The notes beneath the pieces are model-generated. The model was given only the letters and a program-made list of their open reading frames with translations. It ran no database searches and was not told the DNA's origin. A stretch of DNA of 64,000 nucleotides from Streptomyces tendae. Lineage in GTDB: Bacteria; Actinomycetota; Actinomycetes; Streptomycetales; Streptomycetaceae. The DNA lies in NCBI RefSeq assembly GCF_014650435.1, contig NZ_BMUY01000017.1:108972-172971 (forward strand). Reading direction: 5' to 3'. Both the position numbers and the translations under genes were made by a program. Of the stretch, positions 26,415-32,897 are shown one piece after another. Position 1 is the stretch's first letter. Each line of letters starts with the position of its first letter.

Positions 26415-28037
26415 GTGGACCCGGTGATCATCACCGGAGCGGGGCCCGTCGGGCTCACGCTCGCCCTGGCGCTGGCGCGGCAGGAGGTGCCCTGTGTCGT
26501 CCTCGACGAGGGGCCGGGCAAGGACGAGCCCCGCCCCGCGCGCACCGTCGTCCTGCGCGAGGAGGCCGTCGCGCTCGTCGAGCGGCTGACCGGCGCACCG
26601 CTGACGGGGCTGGGTTCGCGTTGGGCCGGATGGCGGTCGATGCGGCGCAAGCAGGTGACGCGCGAGGTCGTGTTCGGCGACGCGGAACCGGCACCCCTGC
26701 ACATCGCCCAGCACGAGCTGACCGGTCTCCTGCGCACGGCGCTCACCCGTGAGCGGCTCGTCAGGATCGCCGTGGACAGCCGGCTGGACGGCATCGAGCA
26801 GGAGAGGTCCGGCGTCACGGCCCACACCCGCGGCCCGGCCGGCACCTGGTGGCGGGGCAGTTACCTGGTCGGCTGCGACGGCCCGCGCTCCACCGTCCGC
26901 AAGCTCCAGGACATCCGCTTCCCCGGCCGTACGGCGGTGGAACGATACGCCGTCGCCGCGCTGCGCACCGAACTCCCGTGGACCGACGAGGCGCTGCTGC
27001 ACCGCCTGCCGCCGTGGCGGACGACCGGGCCGTCGGCCGGTGAGGTGGTCGGCCGCCCGCTGCCGGACGGCGTGTGGCGCCTGGACTGGCTGCTGCCGCC
27101 CGGCAAGGACCTGGTCACGCCCGAACTGCTGGTGAACCGGGTCCGCGAGACCCTCGCGGGCTGGGCCGACGGTCCGACCCCGGCGTACGAACTGCTCGAC
27201 ACCGGCGTCCACACGGTCCACCACCGCCTCGCACGTCGCTGGCGGGTGGGCCGCGTGCTGCTCGCCGGGGACGCGGCCCACCTGCTGGGCGCGCTGGGCA
27301 CGCAGGGCCTGGAGGAGGGGCTGCTCGACGCCGACAACCTCGCCTGGAAACTGGCCCTGGCCTGGCACCACGGGCCGCGCGAGGCACTGCTCGACAGCTA
27401 CCAGGAGGAGCGGCGGGCGGCGATCTCCGCCCGGCTGCGCGCCGCCGACCAGGTGCTCCCGCTGCTGCGCGGCGGCGGCGGACTGCGCTCCTACGTCCCC
27501 GGCGCCGCCCGCGGCAACGACGCGCTGCTGACGGACGGTCACCTCGGGCGCGGCACACTGGGCGCGCCGGGTACGTACGCCGACTCGCCCCTCGCGCCCC
27601 GGAACCTGGCCGGTGAGGTGTCCGTGGGCACACCGCCCGGGACGCCCGTCACCGATGTGCGGGTCACGGCGGAGGACGGCACCTTCGTACGGCTGCGCGA
27701 CCGGCTGGGGCGCGGGGCGCTGCTGGTGGTGCTGATCGCGCCGGGTACCGGGGTGTGGGACCGCAAGCACTGGGTGACGGCCGGGATCATGCCCCGGCTG
27801 GCGGCGGCGGTGACGGCGCTGCCCCACCGTGCCGAGCTGCTGGTCACCGAGAGCTATCCCGGTGCCGCGGCGCACACCGTGCTGCTGGTACGGCCCGACG
27901 GGCACCTGGTCACGGCGCTGAACGGGGTGCGCCCGGCCGACCTCTACGCGGCCGCGGAGAGCGCGCTGGGCGGGGCGACGACGGGGGCGACGACCGAGGC
28001 CGAGGAGGGGGCGGGAGCGGCGGCCGGGTCGCGTTGA
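26415..28037 (+). CDS. FAD-dependent aromatic-type monooxygenase
   Basis: This 540-residue flavoprotein of the PHBH class has the dinucleotide site GAGPVGLTLALALA near the N-terminus, the DG-type motif GCDGPRS and the FAD ribityl motif AGDAAHLLGALGTQGLEEG (usually GGQGMNTG), followed by DADNLAWKLAL. A C-terminal thioredoxin-like domain (about 400-520) is typical of polyketide and aromatic hydroxylases. The GTG at 26415 follows AGGGGG; an upstream TTG at 26325 is unlikely. No partner oxygenase or polyketide genes are adjacent, so the substrate is unknown. The stop lies inside a tandem repeat. Confidence 0.88.
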   Translation: MDPVIITGAGPVGLTLALALARQEVPCVVLDEGPGKDEPRPARTVVLREEAVALVERLTGAPLTGLGSRWAGWRSMRRKQVTREVVFGDAEPAPLHIAQHELTGLLRTALTRERLVRIAVDSRLDGIEQERSGVTAHTRGPAGTWWRGSYLVGCDGPRSTVRKLQDIRFPGRTAVERYAVAALRTELPWTDEALLHRLPPWRTTGPSAGEVVGRPLPDGVWRLDWLLPPGKDLVTPELLVNRVRETLAGWADGPTPAYELLDTGVHTVHHRLARRWRVGRVLLAGDAAHLLGALGTQGLEEGLLDADNLAWKLALAWHHGPREALLDSYQEERRAAISARLRAADQVLPLLRGGGGLRSYVPGAARGNDALLTDGHLGRGTLGAPGTYADSPLAPRNLAGEVSVGTPPGTPVTDVRVTAEDGTFVRLRDRLGRGALLVVLIAPGTGVWDRKHWVTAGIMPRLAAAVTALPHRAELLVTESYPGAAAHTVLLVRPDGHLVTALNGVRPADLYAAAESALGGATTGATTEAEEGAGAAAGSR

Positions 28038-28085
28038 GGGCGTGCGGGTCGCGTTCAGGGCGTGCGGGTCGCGTTGAGGGCGTGC
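28026..28085. repeat. Three tandem 20-bp repeats spanning a stop codon
   Basis: Three contiguous 20-bp units (GGGTCGCGTTGAGGGCGTGC; the middle one has C for G at one position) begin in the last four codons of the monooxygenase gene. The TGA stop is inside the first unit. The units end 27 bp before the -35 box of the cysteine leader promoter. Confidence 0.9.
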
Positions 28086-28112
28086 GGGCACTGTCCGCAT
28101 GGTGACGCTGAG

Positions 28113-28141
28113 TTGACCGGTCCGCACCCGCGTGGTCTACT
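28113..28141 (+). promoter_or_regulatory. Promoter for a leaderless transcript of the cysteine leader ORF
   Basis: TTGACC at 28113-28118 and TCTACT at 28136-28141 are separated by 17 bp. The expected transcription start, about seven bases after the -10 box, coincides with the GTG at 28149, so the message would be leaderless. Most bases match the housekeeping sigma consensus. Confidence 0.72.
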
Positions 28142-28148
28142 CCGGATC

Positions 28149-28235
28149 GTGACCGACACCTGTGTGCGCCTGTGGCGGAGGGTCCATATGGACCTCGTCC
28201 GCTATGCGGGCTGCGTGTGTCGCCCGTCCTGCTGA
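28149..28235 (+). CDS. Cysteine-rich leader peptide (putative attenuator ORF)
   Basis: This is a 28-codon ORF starting GTG with no ribosome-binding site but a promoter at leaderless distance. The peptide has the block RRVHMDLVRYAGC and ends CVCRPSC, with Cys at positions 5, 22, 24 and 28, the last just before TGA. The pattern Arg-x-His-x-Asp-Leu-x-Arg followed by terminal cysteines is that of actinobacterial putative leader peptides found before sulfur-metabolism genes, and recalls the polycysteine leader ORFs of mycobacteria. Codons 26-28 include CCGTCCTG, complementary to the ribosome-binding site of the next gene. Probably a cis-acting sensor rather than a functional peptide. Confidence 0.78.
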   Translation: MTDTCVRLWRRVHMDLVRYAGCVCRPSC

Positions 28236-28312
28236 ATTCGCTTTCCCCCTTCTTCGCGCGCGCCGCCGCTCGGACGTGCCGCCGCGCGCACCCTCGCGAA
28301 CTCCCAGGACGG
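28224..28312 (+). promoter_or_regulatory. Candidate translational attenuator: anti-SD and SD pairing
   Basis: CCGTCCTG at 28224-28231, inside the leader ORF, is perfectly complementary to CAGGACGG at 28305-28312, the ribosome-binding site of the dioxygenase gene. Between them GCGCGCG (28256-28262) can pair with CGCGCGC (28283-28289), bringing the two ends together. Ribosome position on the cysteine codons would open or close the pairing. The mechanism is inferred from sequence. Confidence 0.6.
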
Positions 28313-28317
28313 TACCC

Positions 28318-28875
28318 GTGTCCCTCCCCTCCCCTTCTCCTGCCTCTGCCCCCGCCTCTGCTGCCGCCCCTGCTTCCGCGGCCGCCCCGACGCAGGCCGA
28401 GCTCCTCGACTTCGTACGGCGTGCCGCGGCCGACGCCGAACTGATCGCCTCCCTGCCGCTCGACCCCGAGGGCCGTACCTGGGTGCGGCTGGCCGGGCCG
28501 GGCGGCAGCGAGGCCTGGCTGATCGGCTGGCCGCCCGGCACGGGCACCGGCTGGCACGACCACGCCGACTCCGTGGGCGCCTTCGTCACGGCCGCGGGCG
28601 AACTCAAGGAGAACGCGCTCGCCGCCCGCCTGCCCACCGACGGCTGGAAGACCCTCGAACTCAACGACGGGGTGGACCGGGAGCGCCGGCTGACCGTCGG
28701 CAAGGGACGCGCCTTCGGCCGGCACCACGTGCACGAGGTCCTCAACGAGTCGGCCGACCGCCACGCGGTCTCCGTGCACGCCTACTATCCGCCCCTGCCG
28801 CAGATCCGCCGCTACAGCCGCAGCGGACAGACCCTGCGCCTGGAGCAGGTCGAGCGCCCGCAGGACTGGCAGTGA
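28318..28875 (+). CDS. Cysteine dioxygenase (type I, cupin)
   Basis: This 185-residue cupin oxidises cysteine to cysteine sulfinate. After a Pro/Ser/Ala-rich start, the iron-binding histidines are seen in GWHDHADS and later in GRHHVHEV, with conserved GTGTGWHDH and YYPPLPQ blocks. The GTG follows CCCAGGACGG. It is coupled to the rhodanese gene by a GTGA overlap, and both lie behind the cysteine-rich leader ORF. Together they point to cysteine and sulfane-sulfur handling. Confidence 0.9.
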   Translation: MSLPSPSPASAPASAAAPASAAAPTQAELLDFVRRAAADAELIASLPLDPEGRTWVRLAGPGGSEAWLIGWPPGTGTGWHDHADSVGAFVTAAGELKENALAARLPTDGWKTLELNDGVDRERRLTVGKGRAFGRHHVHEVLNESADRHAVSVHAYYPPLPQIRRYSRSGQTLRLEQVERPQDWQ

Positions 28876-29282
28876 GCGGGCCCCGGCCGACCGGCATCGA
28901 CGCCCTGCTGGAGCGGGTACGCGCCGGATACCGGCGGATCGCTCCGCAGGAGGCGTACGACGCCGCCGAGGCGGGCGCGGCGCTGCTGGTCGACATCCGG
29001 TACGCCGCGCTGCGTGAGCGGGACGGGGTGATTCCCGGCGCCCTGGTGATCGAGCGCAACGAGTTGGAGTGGCGGCTGGATCCGCAGGGCAGTCACCGCG
29101 TCCCGGAGGCGACGGACCACGACGTGCGGGTGGTCGTGGTGTGCAACGAGGGCTACGCCTCCAGTCTGGCGGCGGAGTCCCTGCACCGGCTGGGGCTGCA
29201 CCGGGCCACCGATCTGGTCGGCGGCTTCCAGGCATGGCGCGCGGCGGGCCTGCCGGTGGCCGTCCGGTCCCGGTCTCGGTAG
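28872..29282 (+). CDS. Rhodanese-like sulfurtransferase
   Basis: This 136-residue single-domain rhodanese has the active-site loop VVCNEGYASSLAA with catalytic Cys, the N-terminal LLVDIRYAALRERDGVIPGAL and the C-terminal GGFQAWRAAGLPV. Its GTG overlaps the dioxygenase stop, so it is the second gene of the cysteine operon. The last 130 bp run antisense into the C-terminal coding sequence of the converging binding-protein gene. Confidence 0.92.
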   Translation: MSGPRPTGIDALLERVRAGYRRIAPQEAYDAAEAGAALLVDIRYAALRERDGVIPGALVIERNELEWRLDPQGSHRVPEATDHDVRVVVVCNEGYASSLAAESLHRLGLHRATDLVGGFQAWRAAGLPVAVRSRSR

Positions 29283-30238
29283 TCGGCGGGGCAGTACAGG
29301 GGTGCCGTGTCCGCGTCGTCCTCGGTGACCAGCCGGATCGGGGTGTGGTCGATCTTCTTCGCCGTCCGGTCGCGCAGCAGGGCGATGGTGTTGCGGACGG
29401 CCAGTTCACCGGTGTTCCCGGCCGAGTTGGACACCGTCGCGGAGAAGCGGCCGTCCTTCAGCGCGTCGAGGGCCTCGTCGGTGCCGTTGACCGTGACGAT
29501 CCTGACCCGGTCCCCTCCGGCCGCGTCGAAGGCCCTGCGGGCGGCGAAGGCCATCTGCTCGTTGGCGACGAAGGCGTAGTCCAGGCCGGGGTGGGCCCGG
29601 GCCATGCCTGCGGCGACCTCCTCGGCCTTGTCGGCGTCGAACATGCCCGGCTGCTCGGCGACCACCTCGGCGTTGGCGGGCAGGGCCTTGGTGAAGCCGT
29701 CGGTGAGCAGGTCGGAGGCGGCACCCGGCGCCCCCGCGACGACGGCGACCTGTACGTCCCGGCCGCCGGCGTCGTCGGCGACCCACTGGGCGTCGAGCCG
29801 CCCGACGGCCTCCAGGTCGACCACCACCGCTCCCAGGATGTCGTCCGGGTCGGTGCTCACGGAGGTCAGGAAGACGGGGATGTCCGCTTCCGCGGCCTTC
29901 TCGAGGTCGCGTTTCAGGGCGTCCGTGTCGACGGTCTGCAGGATGATCGCGTCGACCTCGCGCGCGATCATGTCCTCGATGTTGCTCAGCTCGGTCGCGG
30001 CGTCCTGCCGGGAGTTGGCGGTGACCAGCCGCGCGAAGTTGTTCTTGGCGGCGATCTCCACGGACCGCTGGAGGCAGGTGTGGAATCGGCTGTCGCCGCC
30101 GTTGACGAATCCGAGGGTGAGCGGCCCGTCGTCCGCGGAACCGGAGTCGGCCGAGTAGAGGCCGCAGCCGCTCAGCAGCAGGCCGGTGCCGAGGAGCAGG
30201 ACGGGGAGGGTTCTTCGGCGGCGGGCGGGCGTGGGCAT
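29153..30238 (-). CDS. Sugar-type substrate-binding lipoprotein, orphan
   Basis: This 361-residue lipoprotein has signal peptide and lipobox LLLSGC, then a ribose/xylose-type periplasmic binding fold with TLGFVNGGDSRFHTCLQRS, REVDAIILQTVDTDALK and AFVANEQMAFAARRAFDA. The typical end is near LYCPADY; beyond it about 45 residues of Arg/Ser-rich sequence are antisense to the rhodanese gene and look like read-through after loss of a stop. No permease or ATPase genes lie beside it. The ATG at 30238 follows GGAAAGG. Confidence 0.83.
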   Translation of the reverse strand: MPTPARRRRTLPVLLLGTGLLLSGCGLYSADSGSADDGPLTLGFVNGGDSRFHTCLQRSVEIAAKNNFARLVTANSRQDAATELSNIEDMIAREVDAIILQTVDTDALKRDLEKAAEADIPVFLTSVSTDPDDILGAVVVDLEAVGRLDAQWVADDAGGRDVQVAVVAGAPGAASDLLTDGFTKALPANAEVVAEQPGMFDADKAEEVAAGMARAHPGLDYAFVANEQMAFAARRAFDAAGGDRVRIVTVNGTDEALDALKDGRFSATVSNSAGNTGELAVRNTIALLRDRTAKKIDHTPIRLVTEDDADTAPLYCPADYRDRDRTATGRPAARHAWKPPTRSVARCSPSRCRDSAARLEA

Positions 30239-30478
30239 GGCGGGGCCGCCTTTCCGGGGCGCGTGGAGGGGTCGTCCCGCGCGGGTCCCGGCCGCCGCCG
30301 GTCTTCTGGCGATCAGGGACGCGCGCGGTGGCCGCGGCTCGTGCGGCCACGCGACGGCGCAGACGGTACCGCCGTGCGGCGGGTCTTCACCCTTCCGGGA
30401 ACGCAAGGTAATCCTGCGCGGCCTACGTCCGTCGGCCTGCCGGGTCGGCCCCCTCGTGTCCCGGGGTCGGGCTCCGGG

Positions 30479-31261
30479 TCAGAATGCCTCGTCGCCGAGG
30501 TACTCCGTGTCCTCGCCCTCCTCCTCCAGCGCCTGGCGGACCACCCGCAGGGACATGCCCTCGGGGTAGCCCTTGCGGGCCAGCATGCCCGCGAGGCGGC
30601 GCAGCCTCTTGTCGCGGTCGAGGCCCCGGGTGGCGCGCAGCTTGCGGGCGACCAGGTCGCGCGCGGTCTCCTCCTCCTGCTCGGTGTCCAGCTGGGACAC
30701 CGCCGCGTCGATGAGCGTGGCGTCGACGCCCTTGGTGCGCAGCTCTCTGGCGAGGGCGCGCCGGGCCAGCCCGCGGCCGTGGTGCCGGGACTCCACCCAG
30801 GCGTCCGCGAAGGCGCCGTCGTTGATCAGGCCGACCTCCTCGAACCTGGACAGCACCTCTTCCGCGGCCTCGTCCGGGATCTCCCGCTTGCGCAGCGCGT
30901 CGGCCAGCTGCCTGCGGGTGCGCGGGGTCCCGGTGAGCAGGCGCAGGCAGATCGCCCGTGCCTGCTCGACCGGGTCCCGCGGAGGCTCCCCCTTCTCGGC
31001 CCTCGACGAGGAAGTGGCACCTCCGTCCTCCGCGGACGACTCCGCACGCTCGCGCCTCCGGCGCCCGCGCCCGCCGCCCGCCCCGCGGCCCCGTCCGCCG
31101 CCCTGGCGCGCCCCGCCGTCACCGTGGCGCGCCGCGCCGTCCTCGCGGGGCCCCACGGCGGAGGGGTCCGTCTCGTACGGGGCCGCAGCCGCCCCGTACG
31201 CGTCGTCGCCCGGTCCGGCGGAGCCGCTCGTGTACTCGGCCCAGTCGGTTCGTCGGGTCAC
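30479..31261 (-). CDS. recX: RecA regulatory protein RecX, with long N-terminal extension
   Basis: The 260-residue product has a C-terminal RecX domain (about 95-250) of three-helix repeats, seen in AICLRLLTGTPRTRRQLADAL, SRFEEVGLINDGAFADAWVESR and DKRLRRLAGMLARKGYP. RecX modulates RecA filaments. The first about 95 residues are Gly/Arg/Glu-rich low complexity, absent from most RecX proteins. The GTG lies three bases after the recA stop, so translation is coupled and expression follows recA. Confidence 0.92.
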   Translation of the reverse strand: MTRRTDWAEYTSGSAGPGDDAYGAAAAPYETDPSAVGPREDGAARHGDGGARQGGGRGRGAGGGRGRRRRERAESSAEDGGATSSSRAEKGEPPRDPVEQARAICLRLLTGTPRTRRQLADALRKREIPDEAAEEVLSRFEEVGLINDGAFADAWVESRHHGRGLARRALARELRTKGVDATLIDAAVSQLDTEQEEETARDLVARKLRATRGLDRDKRLRRLAGMLARKGYPEGMSLRVVRQALEEEGEDTEYLGDEAF

Positions 31262-31264
31262 GGG

Positions 31265-32389
31265 TCAGCTCTTGGCTGCCGCGGCCTTGGACTTGGTGAC
31301 CTTGGCGGTGGTGGGCGCGGGCACCGCCGGTGCGGCGTCGGCCGTGGCGGCGGAGGCGGCGTCCGCGCCGGGCTCGGTGGCTTTCTCCTCGGGACGCACG
31401 CCGACGCCCAGCTTCTCCTTGATCTTCTTCTCGATCTCGTTGGCCAGGTCGGGGTTGTCCTTCAGGAAGTTGCGCGCGTTCTCCTTGCCCTGGCCGAGCT
31501 GGTCGCCCTCGTACGTGTACCAGGCGCCGGCCTTGCGGACGAAGCCGTGCTCCACGCCCATGTCGATCAGGCCGCCCTCGCGGCTGATGCCCTGGCCGTA
31601 GAGGATGTCGAACTCGGCCTGCTTGAAGGGCGGTGCGACCTTGTTCTTGACGACCTTGCAGCGGGTGCGGTTGCCGACCGCTTCCGTGCCGTCCTTCAGT
31701 GTCTCGATGCGGCGGATGTCGATGCGCACGGAGGCGTAGAACTTCAGCGCCCGGCCACCGGTCGTGGTCTCCGGGGAGCCGAACATCACGCCGATCTTCT
31801 CGCGGAGCTGGTTGATGAAGATCGCGGTGGTCTTGGACTGGTTGAGCGCGCTGGTGATCTTCCGCAGGGCCTGGCTCATCAGCCGGGCCTGCAGACCGAC
31901 GTGGCTGTCACCCATCTCGCCCTCGATCTCCGCGCGCGGGACGAGCGCGGCGACGGAGTCGATGACGATGAGGTCGAGGGCGCCGGAGCGGACCAGCATG
32001 TCCACGATCTCCAGGGCCTGCTCGCCGTTGTCCGGCTGGGAGAGGATCAGGTTGTCGATGTCGACGCCGAGCTTCTTGGCGTACTCGGGGTCGAGGGCGT
32101 GCTCGGCGTCCACGAACGCGACCTGGCCGCCGGCCTTCTGGGCGTTCGCCACGGCGTGCAGGGTCAGGGTCGTCTTGCCTGAGGACTCGGGGCCGTAGAC
32201 CTCCACGACACGGCCGCGCGGGAGGCCGCCGACGCCGAGGGCCACGTCGAGCGCGGTCGATCCGGTCGGGATGACCTCGATGGGCTCGTTCGGCCGCTCG
32301 CCCATGCGCATGACCGCGCCCTTGCCGAACTGCCGTTCAATCTGTGCGAGCGCGGCGTCCAGGGCCTTCTCGCGGTCGGTTCCTGCCAT
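31265..32389 (-). CDS. recA: Recombinase RecA
   Basis: This 374-residue RecA has Walker A GPESSGKTT, LIVIDSVAALVP, the loop region MSQALRKITSALNQSKTTAIFINQLREKIGVMFGSPE and a C-terminal Ala/Lys-rich tail in place of the acidic tail of enteric RecA. The ATG at 32389 follows GGTGGA. The upstream 155-nt leader and promoter carry a LexA-type box, indicating DNA-damage control together with recX. Confidence 0.98.
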   Translation of the reverse strand: MAGTDREKALDAALAQIERQFGKGAVMRMGERPNEPIEVIPTGSTALDVALGVGGLPRGRVVEVYGPESSGKTTLTLHAVANAQKAGGQVAFVDAEHALDPEYAKKLGVDIDNLILSQPDNGEQALEIVDMLVRSGALDLIVIDSVAALVPRAEIEGEMGDSHVGLQARLMSQALRKITSALNQSKTTAIFINQLREKIGVMFGSPETTTGGRALKFYASVRIDIRRIETLKDGTEAVGNRTRCKVVKNKVAPPFKQAEFDILYGQGISREGGLIDMGVEHGFVRKAGAWYTYEGDQLGQGKENARNFLKDNPDLANEIEKKIKEKLGVGVRPEEKATEPGADAASAATADAAPAVPAPTTAKVTKSKAAAAKS

Positions 32390-32550
32390 GGGTTCCACCC
32401 GGTTTGCTTGATTCGATCGCTTCACGTCAAAGACGCTAATGCCTGCCACTGACAATGGGCCCCGATGCGGGTCCGGCCTGTGGATAACTCGGGTGCATCT
32501 CCACCCGAACCCACTCGAATCACCCGTCACGAGCCCCGCCGGAGCCTCCA

Positions 32551-32579
32551 TAAGAATGGATGTTCGATTTTCGTGTCAA
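32551..32579 (-). promoter_or_regulatory. recA promoter with LexA/SOS box
   Basis: Read on the minus strand, TTGACA (32574-32579) and TTCTTA (32551-32556) are 17 bp apart. Between and overlapping the -10 lies GAACATCCATTC (32554-32565), the GAAC-N4-ATTC form of the LexA box described for Streptomyces recA genes. The position would block RNA polymerase when LexA is bound. Confidence 0.85.
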
Positions 32580-32677
32580 GCGCACCACGCGGCACTTCCG
32601 AGCGTACGTCCCCGGGCCGGCAAGCCAGGTGGTTGGATGCGGATGCGACGCCGGAAGCGGGGACGAGAGGGGACACC

Positions 32678-32878
32678 GTGGCCAAGGTCAACATCAGTCT
32701 CGACGCCGAACTGGTGGTGGAAGTGATGGTGCTGGCCGGTGTCGGCTCGCCCCAGGACGCCGTCGAGGCGGTGGTGCGGGACTACATCGCCCGTGGTCAC
32801 CGCACGGAGACCCGCACCGAGTTCAAGGACCGCAGCCTGCGGGAGACCGACGCGAGGCCGCAGGAGCCGCAGGGCTGA
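32678..32878 (+). CDS. VapB-like (DUF2191) antitoxin, orphan
   Basis: This 66-residue protein begins VAKVNISLDAELVVEVM, a ribbon-helix-helix start typical of VapB-family antitoxins, followed by DAVEAVVRDYIARG. No PIN-domain toxin is encoded next to it. The GTG follows GAGAGGGGA. It is divergent from recA over 288 bp and faces the AI-2E family gene tail to tail. It may act as a free DNA-binding regulator. Confidence 0.8.
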   Translation: MAKVNISLDAELVVEVMVLAGVGSPQDAVEAVVRDYIARGHRTETRTEFKDRSLRETDARPQEPQG

Positions 32879-32897
32879 CCCCGCACCGGGCGGTCCG

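Noticed and set aside
30328..30350. Hairpin GTGGCCGC/GCGGCCAC downstream of recX as a terminator
   Set aside because: The 8-bp stem is about 130 bp past the stop and similar GC hairpins are expected by chance in this sequence.
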